DNA of 35,299 nt from Candidatus Gastranaerophilales bacterium (GTDB taxonomy: Bacteria; Cyanobacteriota; Vampirovibrionia; Gastranaerophilales; JANQFW01). Within the stretch, counting starts at the first letter, position 1. Every line of letters begins with the position of its first letter. Of the stretch, positions 1 through 8,790 are shown one piece after another. The stretch is from positions 1 through 35,299 of the forward strand of contig JANQLL010000014.1 in the NCBI GenBank assembly GCA_028280605.1. The letters are read 5' to 3'. The translations under genes were made by a program, and so were the position numbers. Below the pieces are notes generated by a model, which was not told where the DNA came from, ran no database searches, and saw only the letters and a list, made by a program, of their open reading frames with translations.

Positions 1-9
1 AATTTCCAT

Positions 10-74
10 TCAACAAAGTATTAATAACAAAAATTACTTAAGTAAATTAAATTGATTCATCAATACTTTGTTGA
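10..74. repeat. Nested inverted repeats downstream of leuD
   Basis: A perfect 13-base inverted repeat (arms 10-22 and 62-74, TCAACAAAGTATT) encloses a perfect 12-base palindrome at 34-45 (TTACTTAAGTAA). It lies 3' of leuD, whose stop is at 212. It could be a distal operon terminator or a regulatory site belonging to a gene off the left edge. There is no clean T-tract next to the stem, so a terminator role is uncertain. The rest of 75-211 is A+T-rich with nothing recognisable. Confidence 0.4.
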
Positions 75-211
75 TGACAGAAAGCTTTTTGGTATTATAT
101 TTATTATAGCCAATATTGTTAAAACAATACAGTTATCCTCAAAAAATTAAAAATAACTCTGCGTTTCTTAATTTAAGATTATTAAATAACCTTCACTCTA
201 AAAATCTGGTA

Positions 212-715
212 CTAAACTAACTGAAAATCACCATGTTTTTCAATATGTTTAGCAAGCCCGCCATCGTTTAATATTTTTATCATTACATCCGGTAATGGAG
301 TAATTGCGATATCTTCACCTGTTGTTTTATTTTTAACAACACCTTCTTTTAAAGAAACTTCCAGGTCATCGCCTTCATTTATTTTATCTGTATCGCATTC
401 TATAACCAATAATCCAATATTAATAGCGTTTCTAAAGAATATTCTTGCGAATGACTTTGCCATTACACCATTAACACCAGCTAGTTTAATTATTTGAGGG
501 GCATGTTCTCGCGAAGATCCAAGTCCAAAATTTTTACCCGCCACAACAAAATCACCTTTGGACATGTTAGGAGCAAAATTTTCTCTTGCATCTTCTAAAA
601 CATGTTTTGCAAACTCAGGAAGGTTTGTTCTTAAGTGGAATAATCTTCCTGGTGCTATATGATCAGTACTTATGTCGTCTCCAAATTTCCAGGCTTTGCC
701 TTTTTTTATTTCCAT
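212..715 (-). CDS. leuD: 3-isopropylmalate dehydratase small subunit (LeuD)
   Basis: Small (swivel-domain) subunit of isopropylmalate isomerase, which with LeuC converts 2-isopropylmalate to 3-isopropylmalate in cytoplasmic leucine synthesis. The 167-residue protein has the family signature GKNFGLGSSREHAP in its first half and the opening FGDDISTDHIAPGR typical of the short LeuD/HacB-like subfamily; its length fits that group. The ATG at 715 is preceded by GAGGA at 6-base spacing. It is the last gene of the leftward synthase-leuC-leuD set, 77 bases from leuC, and a terminator-like hairpin sits in that gap. Because LeuCD and homoaconitase subunits of this subfamily look alike, a homoaconitase-type substrate cannot be excluded, but leucine synthesis is the simplest reading. 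Confidence 0.93.
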   Translation of the reverse strand: MEIKKGKAWKFGDDISTDHIAPGRLFHLRTNLPEFAKHVLEDARENFAPNMSKGDFVVAGKNFGLGSSREHAPQIIKLAGVNGVMAKSFARIFFRNAINIGLLVIECDTDKINEGDDLEVSLKEGVVKNKTTGEDIAITPLPDVMIKILNDGGLAKHIEKHGDFQLV

Positions 716-768
716 TTTAGTCCTCTATTTCTTTTTAAGGAAGAATTTTAATAATATTCTTAATTATC

Positions 769-795
769 AAAAAGGGGGAGGGTTAGTCCCCCTTA
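769..795 (-). terminator. Terminator-like hairpin between leuC and leuD
   Basis: On the minus strand the leuC stop codon runs straight into a stem AAGGGGGA/TCCCCCTT with a 7-base loop (772-779 with 787-794), followed by TTTTTG. This has the form of an intrinsic terminator placed inside the operon, before leuD. It may attenuate leuD expression or protect the leuC 3' end. The position and stem are seen directly; the function is inferred. Confidence 0.6.
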
Positions 796-2097
796 TGATA
801 AATAACTTTCAAACGGATAAACACCCTGTGAAGAAGTGGATGAAATTATCTCTCTAGGGTCGGATATATGACCTGTTATTGCGCTATAAGCTGCGGTGGC
901 AGGTGAACTTAAGTAAATTTCTCCTTTAGGGTTCCCCATTCGTCCTTGGAAGTTTCTGTTTTGGGTAGCCAGACAAACTTCATCGTCACCCAGTATACCG
1001 GCATGAACACCAACACAAGGACCACATCCCGGTGCTAATACTGATGCTCCGGCTTCAACAAATATTCTTATTAAACCTTCTTTTATAGCTTGTAAGTATA
1101 TATCTTTAGAAGCAGGTACCACAATTAATCTTACATCATTGTGTACTTGCTGGTTTTCCAGTATTTGTGCTGATATTCTCAAGTCCTCAATTCTACCGTT
1201 GGTACAGGTACCAATAAACACCTGATCAATTTTAATATTTTTTAATTCGTCAACTGTAGCTGTATTGTCAACAGTATGAGGCATAGATATAGTAGGTTTT
1301 ATTTGATGAGATGCATCAATAGTTATGACTCTTTCATAAACAGCATCAGGATCAGCTGTTATTTCTCTATATTTATCACCTCTGCCATGAGAAATAAGGT
1401 ATTCTTTAGTAGTCTGATCAGATGCTATCAGACCTGCTTTTCCTCCGGATTCAACAGCCATGTTTGACAGAGTAAATCTATCAGCCATTGACATATTTTT
1501 GATAGTGTCACCGCAGAATTCTAAAGATTTATATGTTGCACCGTCTGCACCTATAAGTCCTATTAAATGTAAAATCAAGTCTTTTGCGCCGACTCCCGGA
1601 GCAAAACTCCCGTTTACTTCAATTTTAAATGTTTCAGGTACTTTCAGCCAAACTTTGCCTAAAGCAATAGCAATACCTACATCAGTAGATCCCATTCCTG
1701 TAGCAAAAGCTCCTAATGCTCCTGATGTGCAGGTATGAGAGTCTGCACCAACAAGGATTTCACCAGGATTGACATAATCTTCAATTAATCTTTGATGACA
1801 TACACCTTGTCCTGTTTCAGAAAGAATTGCACCTGTTTTTTTAGCAAATTCTCTTAGAATTTTATGTGCATTTGACAGCTCTTTTCTGGGACTTGGAGAT
1901 GCATGATCAATAAATAATATTGTTCTTTTAGGGTTTGCTGCTTGTTCAAGACCAATTTTTTGTATTTCTTGTATTGTTAATGGACCTGTGCCATCTTGCA
2001 CAGCTGTAACATCAACATTTGCAACAACAAAATCTCCTGCTTTTACATCTTTATTAGAATGTTCACCTATTATTTTTTCTACAATAGTTTTTCCCAT
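793..2097 (-). CDS. leuC: 3-isopropylmalate dehydratase large subunit (LeuC)
   Basis: Aconitase-superfamily large subunit carrying the catalytic [4Fe-4S] cluster for the 2- to 3-isopropylmalate isomerisation, partnered by LeuD. The three cluster cysteines are visible: C298 in GTCTNG and C358/C361 in PGCGPCVG. Further hallmarks are GQGVCHQ near residue 98, VGADSHTCTSGALGAF near 116, and NRNFQGRMGNP near the C-terminus. At 434 residues it is the shorter archaeal/thermophile type (LeuC2/HacA) rather than the roughly 470-residue enterobacterial type, matching the short LeuD. The ATG start has AAAGGAT 8 bases upstream. It lies 36 bases after the synthase gene, consistent with one transcript. Confidence 0.95.
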   Translation of the reverse strand: MGKTIVEKIIGEHSNKDVKAGDFVVANVDVTAVQDGTGPLTIQEIQKIGLEQAANPKRTILFIDHASPSPRKELSNAHKILREFAKKTGAILSETGQGVCHQRLIEDYVNPGEILVGADSHTCTSGALGAFATGMGSTDVGIAIALGKVWLKVPETFKIEVNGSFAPGVGAKDLILHLIGLIGADGATYKSLEFCGDTIKNMSMADRFTLSNMAVESGGKAGLIASDQTTKEYLISHGRGDKYREITADPDAVYERVITIDASHQIKPTISMPHTVDNTATVDELKNIKIDQVFIGTCTNGRIEDLRISAQILENQQVHNDVRLIVVPASKDIYLQAIKEGLIRIFVEAGASVLAPGCGPCVGVHAGILGDDEVCLATQNRNFQGRMGNPKGEIYLSSPATAAYSAITGHISDPREIISSTSSQGVYPFESYLS

Positions 2098-2133
2098 TTA
2101 AACTATCCTTTTGTTACTTATTCTGTTTGTTTT

Positions 2134-3456
2134 TTAGGCAGTAACTTCTGCTGCACCACATTTTTTAACGTCCTGCTCGATTCTTTTCTTAAGCTCGCCG
2201 ACAGGCAAGTAATATGGAGTAACTGTCATTATTTTTGCAGCAATATCAGGATACATATAGATAAACTTAAGTTCATTATCCATCAATGGTTTTTGGGTGT
2301 GAACGTTTGCATATCTTACTAATTCCAAGATGTTTCTAGCTTCGTCTTCATCGTGGAATTCGAGTTCCAGTTTTTCGTAAACATCTCTAAAACCTTTAAT
2401 TCCACCGTATTCACCTGTTGTAATCATACGACCTGTTTCTATTTCTTCAGGTTCTCCACGACCTAGCTCTTCAAACTCGTATAATTCATAATTTTTTCTG
2501 TCTTTTAATGCACCATCAGCATGGATACCGGATTCATGCGCAAAGGCATTATCGCCTACTGCTACTTGATTAACCGGAATTGGCACATCAAAAGCATAAG
2601 ATGTATATTTTGCTAATCTCCAGATTACGCTTAGATCAATGTTTGGATCTAAAACATATTTATCTTTAAACCCGCTTGATTTTAATACACCTAATACTAC
2701 AGATGCCAAGTCGGCGTTACCTGACCTTTCGCCCATTCCATTAATTGCTGTATTTATGTAAGCATCTACACCTGCATCAATTGCAGCTTGTGCTCCAGCA
2801 ACAGAATTTCCTGCAGCCATTCCTAGGTCGTTATGGCAATGTAGTTCAACATCCATTTGTGTTTCTTGTGCTAATTTATAAATTCTATTGTAAGTTGTTA
2901 AAGGATCATCGTATCCTAATGTATCACAGTATCTAATTCTGTGGGCGCCAGCTTCTTTAGCGGCTTTACCTAGTCTTATTAAATATTCTTCATCGGTTCT
3001 GGATGCGTCTTCTGCATTAACCCCTATAATTTGAGCACCACATGTTTGTGCTGCATCAATAGCTTCAACTACTTGTGAGATAATATCATCTTTGTTTTTT
3101 CTTCCACCAAATTTACCCTGGATCATTTGATCAGATGTGGAAATTGATAAGTTAACAAATTTTAATCTTGGTACATTTTGAAAGGCTTGGTAAACATCGC
3201 TAGCGAGTGCTCTCATCCATCCGCTTAATTTTGTTTTTGTAATAGCGCCTCTATCTACTAACTCTAAATTTGCATTTAAGTAATTAATTTCGTGTTTTGT
3301 TGTTGGAAATCCAAACTCTGATTGAGCAATTCCCATTTCATTTAATAGTAAATTAATCATAGTTTTTTGGAGCTTTGCAAGACCTAACCTTGAAGTCTGT
3401 ACTCCATCTCTGTTTGTAACATCTACTATATATATTGTATTCTTTGATTTTTCCAA
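2134..3456 (-). CDS. 2-isopropylmalate / homocitrate synthase family enzyme
   Basis: HMGL-like TIM-barrel acyltransferase that condenses acetyl-CoA with a 2-oxo acid. Metal and catalytic motifs are present: DVTNRDGVQ near residue 12, HCHNDLGMAAGNS near 206, NGMGERSGNA near 239 and HESGIHADGALKDR near 310. At 440 residues it lacks room for a full LeuA C-terminal allosteric domain; the region after about 320 is short and reads unlike the usual LeuA regulatory domain. The start is TTG, supported by AAAGGAGG at 6-base spacing. Its position ahead of leuC and leuD argues for isopropylmalate synthase, but short enzymes of this form also include homocitrate synthase (NifV/AksA) and citramalate synthase, so the substrate is unresolved. 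Confidence 0.85.
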   Translation of the reverse strand: MEKSKNTIYIVDVTNRDGVQTSRLGLAKLQKTMINLLLNEMGIAQSEFGFPTTKHEINYLNANLELVDRGAITKTKLSGWMRALASDVYQAFQNVPRLKFVNLSISTSDQMIQGKFGGRKNKDDIISQVVEAIDAAQTCGAQIIGVNAEDASRTDEEYLIRLGKAAKEAGAHRIRYCDTLGYDDPLTTYNRIYKLAQETQMDVELHCHNDLGMAAGNSVAGAQAAIDAGVDAYINTAINGMGERSGNADLASVVLGVLKSSGFKDKYVLDPNIDLSVIWRLAKYTSYAFDVPIPVNQVAVGDNAFAHESGIHADGALKDRKNYELYEFEELGRGEPEEIETGRMITTGEYGGIKGFRDVYEKLELEFHDEDEARNILELVRYANVHTQKPLMDNELKFIYMYPDIAAKIMTVTPYYLPVGELKKRIEQDVKKCGAAEVTA

Positions 3457-3528
3457 ATTAAACCTCCTTTAATCCAGACTTATGAATACCTAACTCGAAA
3501 TTCATGGTATACTAACACCATTATTTTA

Positions 3529-3557
3529 TATTTAGCTAAAATAGTAAAGTAAATCAA
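3529..3557 (-). promoter_or_regulatory. Possible promoter for the synthase-leuCD operon
   Basis: On the minus strand TTGATT (3552-3557) is followed after 17 bases by TAAATA (3529-3534), about 70 bases upstream of the TTG start. Spacing is ideal but both boxes are imperfect, and the A+T-rich context makes chance matches common. Confidence 0.35.
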
Positions 3558-3650
3558 TAGCTCCAAAAAAATTTTATAAAATTTTGTTTTAAATATAGTT
3601 CTATTTATCTTACAATACAATTGATTGAGCCAAAGTTAAGGAATATTAAC

Positions 3651-4874
3651 ATGCAAAAAACTCCCAGAGGCATGAGACTTCATATCGGTATTTTTGGAAA
3701 ACGAAATGCCGGAAAATCAAGTTTATTAAATAAACTAACTAATCAAGATATTTCAATCGTCTCAGAAATGGCAGGTACTACAACTGACCCTGTGGAAAAG
3801 GCGTTAGAACTTTTACCTTTAGGACCTGTACTGTTTGTGGATACCGCTGGTATTGATGATAAAGGTGCTGTGGGAGAAATGAGAATCCAAAAAACCCTTG
3901 GTATTATTGACAAAACTGACCTTGCAATAATCGTATGTGATTCAAGCGGTTGGGATGATTTTGAATTAAAACTTTATAAAATTTTTAAAGAAAGAAATAT
4001 TCCTGTAATTTGCGTAATAAATAAAATAGATATAAATAAACCTGCCGATGATGTTATAAATAAAATAAAAGAATTCGAAAATGATCTTGTTTGCGTTTCT
4101 GCGATGACTGGTGAAGGCGTGGACGATTTGAAACAAAAAATAATTAGGTCAGCCCCGGATGAATTTATAATGTCGGCTGCAATCGTCTCAGATTTGCTTC
4201 CTGCTGGAGAGCTAGCATTATTAGTTGTTCCAATAGATTTAGAAGCACCAAAAGGTAGATTGATATTGCCGCAGGTTCAAACTATAAGAGATCTTTTGGA
4301 TAATGACTCAATGGTCATGGTAGTAAAAGAAAGAGAACTAAGAGATGCCTTAAACAGGTTAAACAAACCACCTTATCTTGTTGTAACAGACTCTCAAGCG
4401 TTTTTGAAAGTATCTGCTGATGTACCTAAAGATGTTAAGCTAACCTCTTTTTCTATTTTATTTGCACGATTAAAAGGTGATTTAAAAGAATTTGTAAAAG
4501 GCACAGCTGCAATAGATGACCTTGAATCTGGTGATAAGGTTTTAGTTTGCGAATCTTGCACCCACCACGCTATTGGGGATGATATCGGCAGAGTGAAAAT
4601 TCCAAGATGGTTGAATCAATACGTAGGTGGCAAGCTGGATTTTGAATTTTATGCAGGGCATGATTTTCCTGAAGATTTAAAAGAAAAAAATTATAAGCTT
4701 ATTATTCACTGTGGGGCTTGTATGACGAACAGAAGGGAAATTTTAACCAGGATAATGAAAGCAAATGCAGCAGGCATACCGATTACTAATTATGGATTAA
4801 CTATTGCGTACTCTCTTGGCATATTTGAAAGAGCTTTGCAGCCTTTTCCTTTTGCTATGGAAGTGTTGAGTTAA
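3651..4874 (+). CDS. hydF: [FeFe]-hydrogenase maturation GTPase HydF
   Basis: HydF is the GTPase and scaffold on which the 2Fe subcluster of the [FeFe]-hydrogenase H-cluster is assembled with HydE and HydG and then delivered to HydA. The N-terminal Era-like G domain shows the P-loop GKRNAGKSS (residues 16-24), the G3 motif DTAG, the G4 motif NKID and the G5-like SAMTGEG. The C-terminal cluster-binding domain has CESCTHH and HCGACMTNRRE, the CxH...HCxxC signature of HydF. I place the start at the ATG at 3651 (407 residues, MQKTPRGMRLHIGIFG), matching typical HydF N-termini, rather than an in-frame TTG at 3621. No hydE, hydG or hydA is in the window. The gene is divergent from the leu operon and convergent with nuoH. 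Confidence 0.93.
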   Translation: MQKTPRGMRLHIGIFGKRNAGKSSLLNKLTNQDISIVSEMAGTTTDPVEKALELLPLGPVLFVDTAGIDDKGAVGEMRIQKTLGIIDKTDLAIIVCDSSGWDDFELKLYKIFKERNIPVICVINKIDINKPADDVINKIKEFENDLVCVSAMTGEGVDDLKQKIIRSAPDEFIMSAAIVSDLLPAGELALLVVPIDLEAPKGRLILPQVQTIRDLLDNDSMVMVVKERELRDALNRLNKPPYLVVTDSQAFLKVSADVPKDVKLTSFSILFARLKGDLKEFVKGTAAIDDLESGDKVLVCESCTHHAIGDDIGRVKIPRWLNQYVGGKLDFEFYAGHDFPEDLKEKNYKLIIHCGACMTNRREILTRIMKANAAGIPITNYGLTIAYSLGIFERALQPFPFAMEVLS

Positions 4875-4922
4875 AATTCGTTAAAAAATTAAAAGCTTTA
4901 CTATTTTTTTCTTTTTTAAAGG

Positions 4923-6041
4923 TTATAAAGGAAATAAAAACCTATAAATCGCAACAATAAATAAATTTAAAAGAGATAAAGGCAATAAAAATTTCCAGCT
5001 GAAATTCATTAGCTGATCAGCTCTTAGCCTTGGTAATGTTGCTCTTATCCACATTATCACAAATATAAGAAAATAAGTTTTTAGCATAAGCCAGGCTATT
5101 TGTTCAATATTTACTAATAAATTTAAAATTATTTGATTATTAATAAAATTTTTAAAAATTAATAAAGATAAATAATCATTAAAAGGTGATAAATAACCGC
5201 CTAAGAATAATACAGAAATCAAAACACAGATTATAAATAAAGCAGCATACTCCGCAAGAAAGAATAAAGCAAATTTCATACCGGAATACTCAGTATTGTA
5301 ACCGCTAACCAGTTCGCTTTCAGCTTCGGGCAAATCAAAAGGTATTCTGTTTATCTCTGCTAAAGAGCAAATAAAAAACACAACAAGCCCCAGCGCAGCG
5401 GGCCAGATATTCCAGCTGAAAATATTCCAGTTAAAAAATAGATTATTTACAATACCACCGGATTGTCCTTGTACAATTGTAGGTAAATTCATTGATCCTG
5501 CTAAAACGCATATTCCTACGGCTGCAAGCACAAGCGGAATCTCGTAACTAATTGCCTGAGCAGCGCCTCTGATACCACCCAGAAGTGAATATTTGTTGTT
5601 GCTTGCCCAGCCTGACAATATAATTCCGATAGTAGATATTGAAGTAATCCCGAGTATTAAAAATAATCCTGCAGCAGCATTTATGGCAAGCAGGTTTCCA
5701 CTGAATGGAACCAGGCCATAAATTACCATAACCGGCGCAAAAAATACAATAGGTGCAATTGTAAATAATATTTTGTTTGTATTAGTTGCCATTATGTCTT
5801 CTTTAAATAGTAGTTTTATAGCATCTGCAAATGTTTGAAAAAAACCGTTAGGTCCAACTCTGTTTGGGCCTTTTCTTACCGTAAGTAAAGCCAATAATTT
5901 TCTTTCTAATAAAACAAGAAAGATAACTACAATCACTAAAGTTGTAGCAACACCAACAAAAGGAAACACAGGCCAGCTAATTTGAGCTAATATTGTTGGT
6001 ATATTAAAATATTCAAATAATTTTATATATAATTCGTACAT
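4923..6041 (-). CDS. nuoH: NADH-quinone oxidoreductase subunit H (NuoH)
   Basis: Membrane subunit of complex I that forms part of the quinone chamber between the peripheral arm and the proton-pumping arm. Family motifs are clear: ERKLLALLTVRKGPNRVGP near residue 46, DAIKLLFKEDI near 73, and the conserved acidic loop LPEAESELVSGYNTEYSG near 238. There are about eight hydrophobic segments, and its 372 residues are slightly longer than usual, with an extra Asn-rich stretch near 290-310. The ATG start has GGAG 9 bases upstream. It is the last gene of the local nuo run; nuoI, which normally follows, is absent and hydF is convergent 48 bases away. Confidence 0.95.
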   Translation of the reverse strand: MYELYIKLFEYFNIPTILAQISWPVFPFVGVATTLVIVVIFLVLLERKLLALLTVRKGPNRVGPNGFFQTFADAIKLLFKEDIMATNTNKILFTIAPIVFFAPVMVIYGLVPFSGNLLAINAAAGLFLILGITSISTIGIILSGWASNNKYSLLGGIRGAAQAISYEIPLVLAAVGICVLAGSMNLPTIVQGQSGGIVNNLFFNWNIFSWNIWPAALGLVVFFICSLAEINRIPFDLPEAESELVSGYNTEYSGMKFALFFLAEYAALFIICVLISVLFLGGYLSPFNDYLSLLIFKNFINNQIILNLLVNIEQIAWLMLKTYFLIFVIMWIRATLPRLRADQLMNFSWKFLLPLSLLNLFIVAIYRFLFPL

Positions 6042-6055
6042 GTTTTTGACTCCGG

Positions 6056-7240
6056 TTACCTGTCCACCTCTGGGAGTACAACGTCTAGGCTGCCAAATAT
6101 AGCCATAAGGTCTGAATAAAGACTGCCCTTAGCTAGCTCAGGCAATACTTGAACATTAGAAAACGAAGGTGTTCTCCACCTTACCCTATAAGGATTTTTA
6201 CTGCCATCACTTACTACATAACAGCTTGTAATTCCTCTTGGTGCTTCTATCAATGATGTTGCTTCACCCTTGGGAGGCTTGAAGTTAACAAGATTTACTT
6301 TTTTTTCTGTTAAAAGAGTATCAACTCCGCAATATTTACAATTTTCCTCACCGCAACCGCAGTTGGTTCTTTTTACAAATAACTTATCAGGCGGGCCACC
6401 AGGTAGCTTTTCAATTGCTTGAAGAACTATATCAATAGATTGCCTCATTTCATCAAGCCTGATCAAGTATCTGTCGTAGCAGTCGCCATTTTCTCTTGTG
6501 CATACGTCAAAATTAAACTCATTATAAACAGAATATCCAGGTTCTTTCCTTAAATCTGTTTCAACACCGGAAGCTCTTAAATTTGGTCCGGTTATTCCAT
6601 AATCTAAAGCAACCTCTTTAGTTAAAATTCCTACATCTTTAGTTCTTTCCATAAATATAGGATTCTTGGTTATTATAGCCTCGTATTCATTGAATAAGTC
6701 GGGTAGTTCTTCGCATAATTTTTTAACTTTGTTTAGCCAATAAGGAGGGAAATCTTGTTTAACCCCGCCAAAGCAATAAAAGTTATATAATAATCTGGCA
6801 CCTGCAAGCTCTTCAAAAAGACTAAGCAGTTTTTCTCTATCCCTAAATGTATAAAATAATGGTGATGTAGCGCCAAGATCTAGCAAAAATGTTCCCAGCC
6901 AAAGTAAATGAGAACTTATTCTGTTAAGCTCCATTGTTATTACTCGAATATATTCAGCTCGTTTTGGTACTTTTATTTCTGCTATTGACTCGACTGCATA
7001 ACAAAACGAAGCAAGGTTAAAGAAGCTTGATAAATAATCCACCCTGTCAACCATCGGTAGATACTGGTAATAAGTTCTTGACTCAGCCAGTTTTTCCATA
7101 CCACGGTGTAAATAACCTATAATAGGCTCTATATTTTTTATTACTTCGCCTTCCAGGTCGACTAGAAGTCTTAATACTCCGTGAGTACTGGGGTGTTGAG
7201 GGCCGACGTTTATTCTCATTTGCTTTGTTTCTGTTTGCAT
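6056..7240 (-). CDS. nuoD: NADH-quinone oxidoreductase subunit D (NuoD)
   Basis: 49-kDa subunit of complex I, which lines the quinone-binding site next to NuoB. Signatures are GPQHPSTHGVLR at the N-terminus, GYLHRGMEK, and in the C-terminal part EAPRG, SDGSKNPYR and the ending SLDVVLPEVDR. I chose the ATG at 7240 (394 residues) because GAGGAG lies 5 bases upstream, rather than an in-frame TTG at 7267 that would overlap nuoC. Unusually, the C-terminal half carries a cysteine-rich insertion with the pattern CGCGEENCKYCG (bases about 6326-6363), and the surrounding segment does not look like the usual NuoD sequence there. The rest of the fold appears intact. Confidence 0.95.
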   Translation of the reverse strand: MQTETKQMRINVGPQHPSTHGVLRLLVDLEGEVIKNIEPIIGYLHRGMEKLAESRTYYQYLPMVDRVDYLSSFFNLASFCYAVESIAEIKVPKRAEYIRVITMELNRISSHLLWLGTFLLDLGATSPLFYTFRDREKLLSLFEELAGARLLYNFYCFGGVKQDFPPYWLNKVKKLCEELPDLFNEYEAIITKNPIFMERTKDVGILTKEVALDYGITGPNLRASGVETDLRKEPGYSVYNEFNFDVCTRENGDCYDRYLIRLDEMRQSIDIVLQAIEKLPGGPPDKLFVKRTNCGCGEENCKYCGVDTLLTEKKVNLVNFKPPKGEATSLIEAPRGITSCYVVSDGSKNPYRVRWRTPSFSNVQVLPELAKGSLYSDLMAIFGSLDVVLPEVDR

Positions 7241-7251
7241 CTGTACTCCTC

Positions 7252-7740
7252 TTACCGTTGATTCCAAATTAACCGCTCATCGTTTTGCACATAGTCTTTT
7301 CTTAGAGGGTGCCCTTGCCAATCATCAGTTAGCAAAATTCTTTTTAAATCAGGATGATTTTTAAATTTTATCCCCATAAGGTCATAATTTTCTCTTTCGT
7401 GCCAGTTTGCAGCAGAATATATATTTGCAATGCTTTCGATTGTTGGATTTTCCTTTGATAAACTTGCTTTAATAATTATTTGATTTTTAAAAGTCGAGTC
7501 AAGCAGGTGATAAGAAACCTCAAAATGTTCAGGAAAGTCTACACTGCTTACAGATAATAAAATATCAAACTTAACATCGCTTTGCGTTTTAAAGAATTCA
7601 ATAATCTTGCAGATATGATTAGCATCAACAATTATAATTGAGGTCTCATTAGTATCTGATTTTTGCCATTCACAATTTATATTTAAGCTTTTAAGCTTTT
7701 TAAGAGTTTGATATTTTATTACACTAATTTTTTCCATCAT
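7252..7740 (-). CDS. nuoC: NADH-quinone oxidoreductase subunit C (NuoC)
   Basis: 30-kDa peripheral-arm subunit of complex I. The family signature is well kept near the C-terminus: HERENYDLMGIKFKNHPDL followed by WQGHPLRKDY. At 162 residues it is a stand-alone NuoC, not fused to NuoD. The N-terminal half is divergent, as is usual for this subunit. There are two adjacent ATG codons at the start and the Shine-Dalgarno is weak; the start lies 2 bases past the nuoB stop, suggesting translational coupling. The stop lies 11 bases before the chosen nuoD start. Confidence 0.93.
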   Translation of the reverse strand: MMEKISVIKYQTLKKLKSLNINCEWQKSDTNETSIIIVDANHICKIIEFFKTQSDVKFDILLSVSSVDFPEHFEVSYHLLDSTFKNQIIIKASLSKENPTIESIANIYSAANWHERENYDLMGIKFKNHPDLKRILLTDDWQGHPLRKDYVQNDERLIWNQR

Positions 7741-7742
7741 TG

Positions 7743-8339
7743 TTATACACCAACTTCTTCTTTATAACTCTCCTTTTGTATCCCCCAATGATAAATATCT
7801 AAACCATCTAATAGTAAAACAAGTTCTGAGTCTTCATTATATTTAACTTTAGGCTTATGAGCTTCCAGATATTGTTTTCTCTCTAACAAGGATTCCGTTT
7901 TCATTTTTTTTTGTAATTTTATAATAGCATCTAAAAGAGCTTCCGGCCTTGGTGGACATCCCGGTAAATAAACATCAACGGGTATTAATCTGTCTACACC
8001 CCTCACTACAGAGTAAGAATCATTTTCAAACATGCCACCAGTAATAGTACAAGCACCCATCGCAAGCACATATTTGGGCTCAGGCATTTGTTCGTAAAGT
8101 TGAACTACTGCGGGTGCCATTTTGTGCGTAATTGTACCTGCTGTTATCATTAAATCAGCTTGTCTTGGTGTAGCTCTGAAAACTTCTGAGCCAAATCGTG
8201 CAATATCAAAGTTAGATGCACTGGTTGACATCATTTCTATAGCACAACATGATGTTGCGAATGTCATTGGCCATACCGAATTTGACCTTGCCCAATTATA
8301 TACATAATCTACTGCTGTAAGAATTATTTTTATACTCAT
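7743..8339 (-). CDS. nuoB: NADH-quinone oxidoreductase subunit B (NuoB)
   Basis: PSST subunit of complex I, which binds the terminal [4Fe-4S] cluster N2 that reduces quinone. The four ligand cysteines are recognisable: the tandem pair in [12 protein letters not shown], one in [12 protein letters not shown] and one in [13 protein letters not shown]. At 198 residues it is somewhat longer than minimal NuoB because of a C-terminal extension (about 50 residues after the last motif). It lies between nuoA (41-base gap) and nuoC. The ATG at 8339 has only a weak Shine-Dalgarno. Confidence 0.96.
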   Translation of the reverse strand: MSIKIILTAVDYVYNWARSNSVWPMTFATSCCAIEMMSTSASNFDIARFGSEVFRATPRQADLMITAGTITHKMAPAVVQLYEQMPEPKYVLAMGACTITGGMFENDSYSVVRGVDRLIPVDVYLPGCPPRPEALLDAIIKLQKKMKTESLLERKQYLEAHKPKVKYNEDSELVLLLDGLDIYHWGIQKESYKEEVGV

Positions 8340-8380
8340 ACACCCATATACCTTTAATTTATTGTCTTATGGCATTTTAT

Positions 8381-8743
8381 TTACTTCCACTTTAAAAAAT
8401 CTTTTTTCCATATATAAATCAAACCTAAAACCAGTATTAAAATAAAAATGATAGCCTCTATCAGTGCAAATAGTCCTAATTTATTATAAGCTACAGCCCA
8501 TGGAAATAGAAAAATTGCTTCAATATCAAATATTATAAACATTAAAGCATACATATAATATTTGACATCAAATTGAAGCCTGGAGTCCCCAAAGGTTTTC
8601 ATTCCGCATTCGTAGGTGGAATTTTTATTTTTATTTGGAGCTTTAGGGTGTACAAACCATGATGTTACTATTGCTGCTGTAGCAAAAGCCAGAGAAAACA
8701 ATATAAATGCAAATAAAATTCCGTATCCTTGAATATAAAGCAT
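8381..8743 (-). CDS. nuoA: NADH-quinone oxidoreductase subunit A (NuoA)
   Basis: Small membrane subunit of complex I with three transmembrane segments. It shows the family pattern YECGMKTFGDSRLQFDVKYY in the matrix-side loop, followed by ALMFIIFDIEAIFLFPWA. Its 120 residues are the normal length. It is the first gene of the nuoABCDH run and lies behind a leader of about 190 bases. The ribosome-binding site is not obvious; a tandem GGGAGTA GGGAGTA lies 10-25 bases upstream of the ATG. Confidence 0.95.
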   Translation of the reverse strand: MLYIQGYGILFAFILFSLAFATAAIVTSWFVHPKAPNKNKNSTYECGMKTFGDSRLQFDVKYYMYALMFIIFDIEAIFLFPWAVAYNKLGLFALIEAIIFILILVLGLIYIWKKDFLKWK

Positions 8744-8790
8744 TTTTTATATCTACTCCCTACTCCCTATCAAGGAGATTTTTCTCTTTT

